DNA from: an uncultured Oscillospiraceae bacterium
GTDB lineage: Bacteria; Bacillota; Clostridia; Oscillospirales; Acutalibacteraceae
Length of the DNA stretch: 33,583 nucleotides
NCBI GenBank assembly: GCA_900546785.1
Contig: URED01000026.1
Span: 1-33,583, forward strand
Direction of reading: 5' to 3'
Shown here: positions 32,056 through 33,583 of the stretch, in pieces
Layout: each line of letters begins with the position of its first letter
Position numbering within the stretch: the stretch's first letter is position 1
Notes under the pieces: generated by a model
Seen by the model: only the letters and a program-made list of their open reading frames with translations
Told to the model about the DNA's origin: nothing
Database searches by the model: none
Translations under genes and position numbers: made by a program

Positions 32056-33435
32056 ATGAAATGCGCAATCATCCTTGCCGGCGGCAAGGGCACAAGAATG
32101 AAATCCGATATGCCGAAGGTCATGTGCAAGGTGCTTTTTGAGCCGATGCTCTATTACGTGATAAAAGCCGTAAAAGAGGCGGGGTGTACCGATGTGTGCG
32201 TGGTCACCGGCTATGGGCATGAGATCGTGGAGCAGTATCTGCCGGCGGGTGTTGAGGCTGCTTACCAGAATCCGCAGCTCGGCACGGGGCACGCCGTTAT
32301 GTGCGCGCGTGATTTTGCGCAAAGGCATATAGATGATGATGTTCTTATCTTAAACGGAGACGGCCCTTTGATGGACGCCGCCACCATAAACGCCGCGTTT
32401 GATTACCACAGGGAAAATGAAAATGCCATTACGCTCGTTTCCGCAATCGTTGAGGATACGAACGGCATAGGCCATGTGAAAAGAGATGAAAACGGCAAGC
32501 TGCTCTGCATCGTGGAGCACAAGGACGCAGATGAAGAGGAGAAAAAGATAAACGAATCCAACGCCGGCACCTATTGGTTCAAGGGCGGCGATCTTCTTTA
32601 CGCGCTTGATCATATTACAAACAACAACGCGCAGAATGAATATTATCTTACGGACAGCCTTGCCATTCTTTTGGGGCAGGGCAAAAACGCAGGCGCGTAT
32701 GTTTGCGAAAATACAGAGGCCGTGCTGGGCGCGAACGACAGAAAGCAGCTCAATATTCTGAACAATATTATGCGCCGCAATATCAATGACGGCCATATGA
32801 TAAACGGCGTGGATATCCCGTGTACGGACGGCGTTATGATCGGCGACCGTGTTAAGATCGGCCGCGGCACAACGATCCTGCCGAACACGATCCTGTGCGG
32901 CGATACGGAGATCGGCGAAAACTGCACGATAGGCCCGAACAGCTATATTGAAAATTCAAAAATCGGAAACGGCGTTGAGCTGAACAACACGCAGGTGACA
33001 GACAGCGAGATCAAAGACGGCGCGGACTGCGGACCGTTCGTAAGAGTGCGCGCAAACAGCGTTGTGGGTGAAAACGTGCATATCGGCAATTTTGTGGAGA
33101 TCAAGAATTCCACGCTGGGCGAGGGTACGAAATGCGCGCATCTCACCTATGTGGGCGACAGCGATGTGGGCAGCAACGTAAACTTCGGCTGCGGCACCGT
33201 AACCGTGAATTATGACGGCAAAAACAAACACCGCTGCAAGATCGGCAACGGCGCGTTCATAGGCTGCAATACAAATCTGATCGCCCCGGTGGAGATCGGC
33301 GATCTGGCGTTCACCGCCGCAGGATCCACGATCACGGATAACGTGCCGGATAAAGCGCTTTCCGTAGCCCGCGCAAGGCAGGTCAATAAAGAGGGCTGGG
33401 TGGAAAAAAAGAAGCCTTATAAAAATATGGAATAA
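32056..33435 (+). CDS. glmU: Bifunctional UDP-GlcNAc pyrophosphorylase / GlcN-1-P acetyltransferase
   Basis: A 459-residue enzyme making UDP-GlcNAc for peptidoglycan. The N-terminal uridylyltransferase has LAGGKGTRMKSDMPKVM (nucleotide loop) and GTGHAVMCA and LNGDGPL; the C-terminal half is a left-handed beta-helix of hexapeptide repeats (VMIGDRVKIGRGTTILPNT and onward) with acetyltransferase residues around NYDGKNKHRCKIG and the Ala-rich AFTAAGSTI. ATG 32056 is chosen because AGAGGT precedes it and it starts directly before the nucleotide loop; the longer frame from 31978 is not needed. Length fits the family. Confidence 0.97.
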   Translation: MKCAIILAGGKGTRMKSDMPKVMCKVLFEPMLYYVIKAVKEAGCTDVCVVTGYGHEIVEQYLPAGVEAAYQNPQLGTGHAVMCARDFAQRHIDDDVLILNGDGPLMDAATINAAFDYHRENENAITLVSAIVEDTNGIGHVKRDENGKLLCIVEHKDADEEEKKINESNAGTYWFKGGDLLYALDHITNNNAQNEYYLTDSLAILLGQGKNAGAYVCENTEAVLGANDRKQLNILNNIMRRNINDGHMINGVDIPCTDGVMIGDRVKIGRGTTILPNTILCGDTEIGENCTIGPNSYIENSKIGNGVELNNTQVTDSEIKDGADCGPFVRVRANSVVGENVHIGNFVEIKNSTLGEGTKCAHLTYVGDSDVGSNVNFGCGTVTVNYDGKNKHRCKIGNGAFIGCNTNLIAPVEIGDLAFTAAGSTITDNVPDKALSVARARQVNKEGWVEKKKPYKNME

Positions 33436-33460
33436 AATTTTGTGTTGATTTAGACGGAAA

Positions 33461-33491
33461 ACGGGGCTGCCTCAGTATGAGACAGCCCCGT
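33461..33491 (-). terminator. Stem-loop after glmU (likely bidirectional terminator)
   Basis: ACGGGGCTGCCTCA (33461-33474) pairs with TGAGACAGCCCCGT (33478-33491) with one mismatch. The T-tract (TTTT) is on the minus strand, so it may end a minus-strand gene to the right of the window. From 33492 to the end I see no supported gene. Confidence 0.55.
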
Positions 33492-33583
33492 TCAGCGTGT
33501 AGAAAAAGGTGTAAATTTAGAAAAGCGTGCAGTCTTACACGCTGAGGAGACTTCGAGAAATCGAGCTGAATTTCGTTTTTCGC

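Noticed and set aside
33492..33583. Minus-strand open frame at the right edge
   Set aside because: Too short, no recognisable sequence, and it runs through the stem-loop into glmU.

Overview
The window looks like a chromosomal segment of a Gram-positive gut-type Clostridium relative (class Clostridia; Oscillospirales/Ruminococcaceae is an inference). The evidence is strong GGAGG ribosome-binding sites, near-consensus sigma-A promoters, a split cobalamin-dependent methionine synthase with MetF, pyruvate phosphate dikinase, a VanR/VanS/VanY-like group, SecA with a C-terminal zinc motif, and many T-tract terminators. It has two halves that meet at a truncated tRNA-Ser sequence near 11636-11691.

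Left half, about 1-11691: accessory DNA, probably the end of an integrated element. It holds a partial metallophosphoesterase, a tiny basic ORF, and a promoter driving an excisionase-like HTH protein and a 68-aa protein. These lead into a clearly AT-rich operon: a C5-cytosine methyltransferase, a GHKL (MORC/MutL-like) ATPase, a Z1-domain SF2-type ATPase, a DUF4420 PD-(D/E)XK nuclease and an unrecognised 100-aa protein. This is a multi-subunit restriction-modification or defence system. Next, on the minus strand, are a DUF234-type ATPase and TnpV. Two similar hairpin repeats (7694-7751 and 9695-9754) bracket this pair. Then comes a well-formed promoter, a roughly 330-nt highly structured leader or ncRNA ending in an intrinsic terminator, a small HNH nuclease and a 55-aa acidic protein. 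A minus-strand HTH gene with a one-base frameshift, short repeats that could be recombinase arm sites, and the tRNA-Ser 3' fragment close the element. A second 21-bp copy of the tRNA end lies at 11931-11951.

Right half, about 11950-33583: ordinary core chromosome. In order: a zincin-like HExxH protein, superoxide dismutase, the metF / MetH-activation-domain / metH operon (minus), rplM-rpsI (plus), a proline/glutamine-rich membrane protein with a DUF2752 protein, a response regulator / histidine kinase / VanY-type carboxypeptidase operon (minus), a MATE exporter behind a short structured leader with its own terminator, a lipoprotein, secA, ppdK and glmU.

The most interesting parts are the structured RNA plus HNH plus acidic-protein unit (9807-10778), the hairpin repeats around the ATPase/TnpV pair, the Dcm-GHKL-Z1-DUF4420 cassette set into a local control module, and the MATE leader RNA. 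All function calls come from motifs read by eye; no database search or folding program was run.
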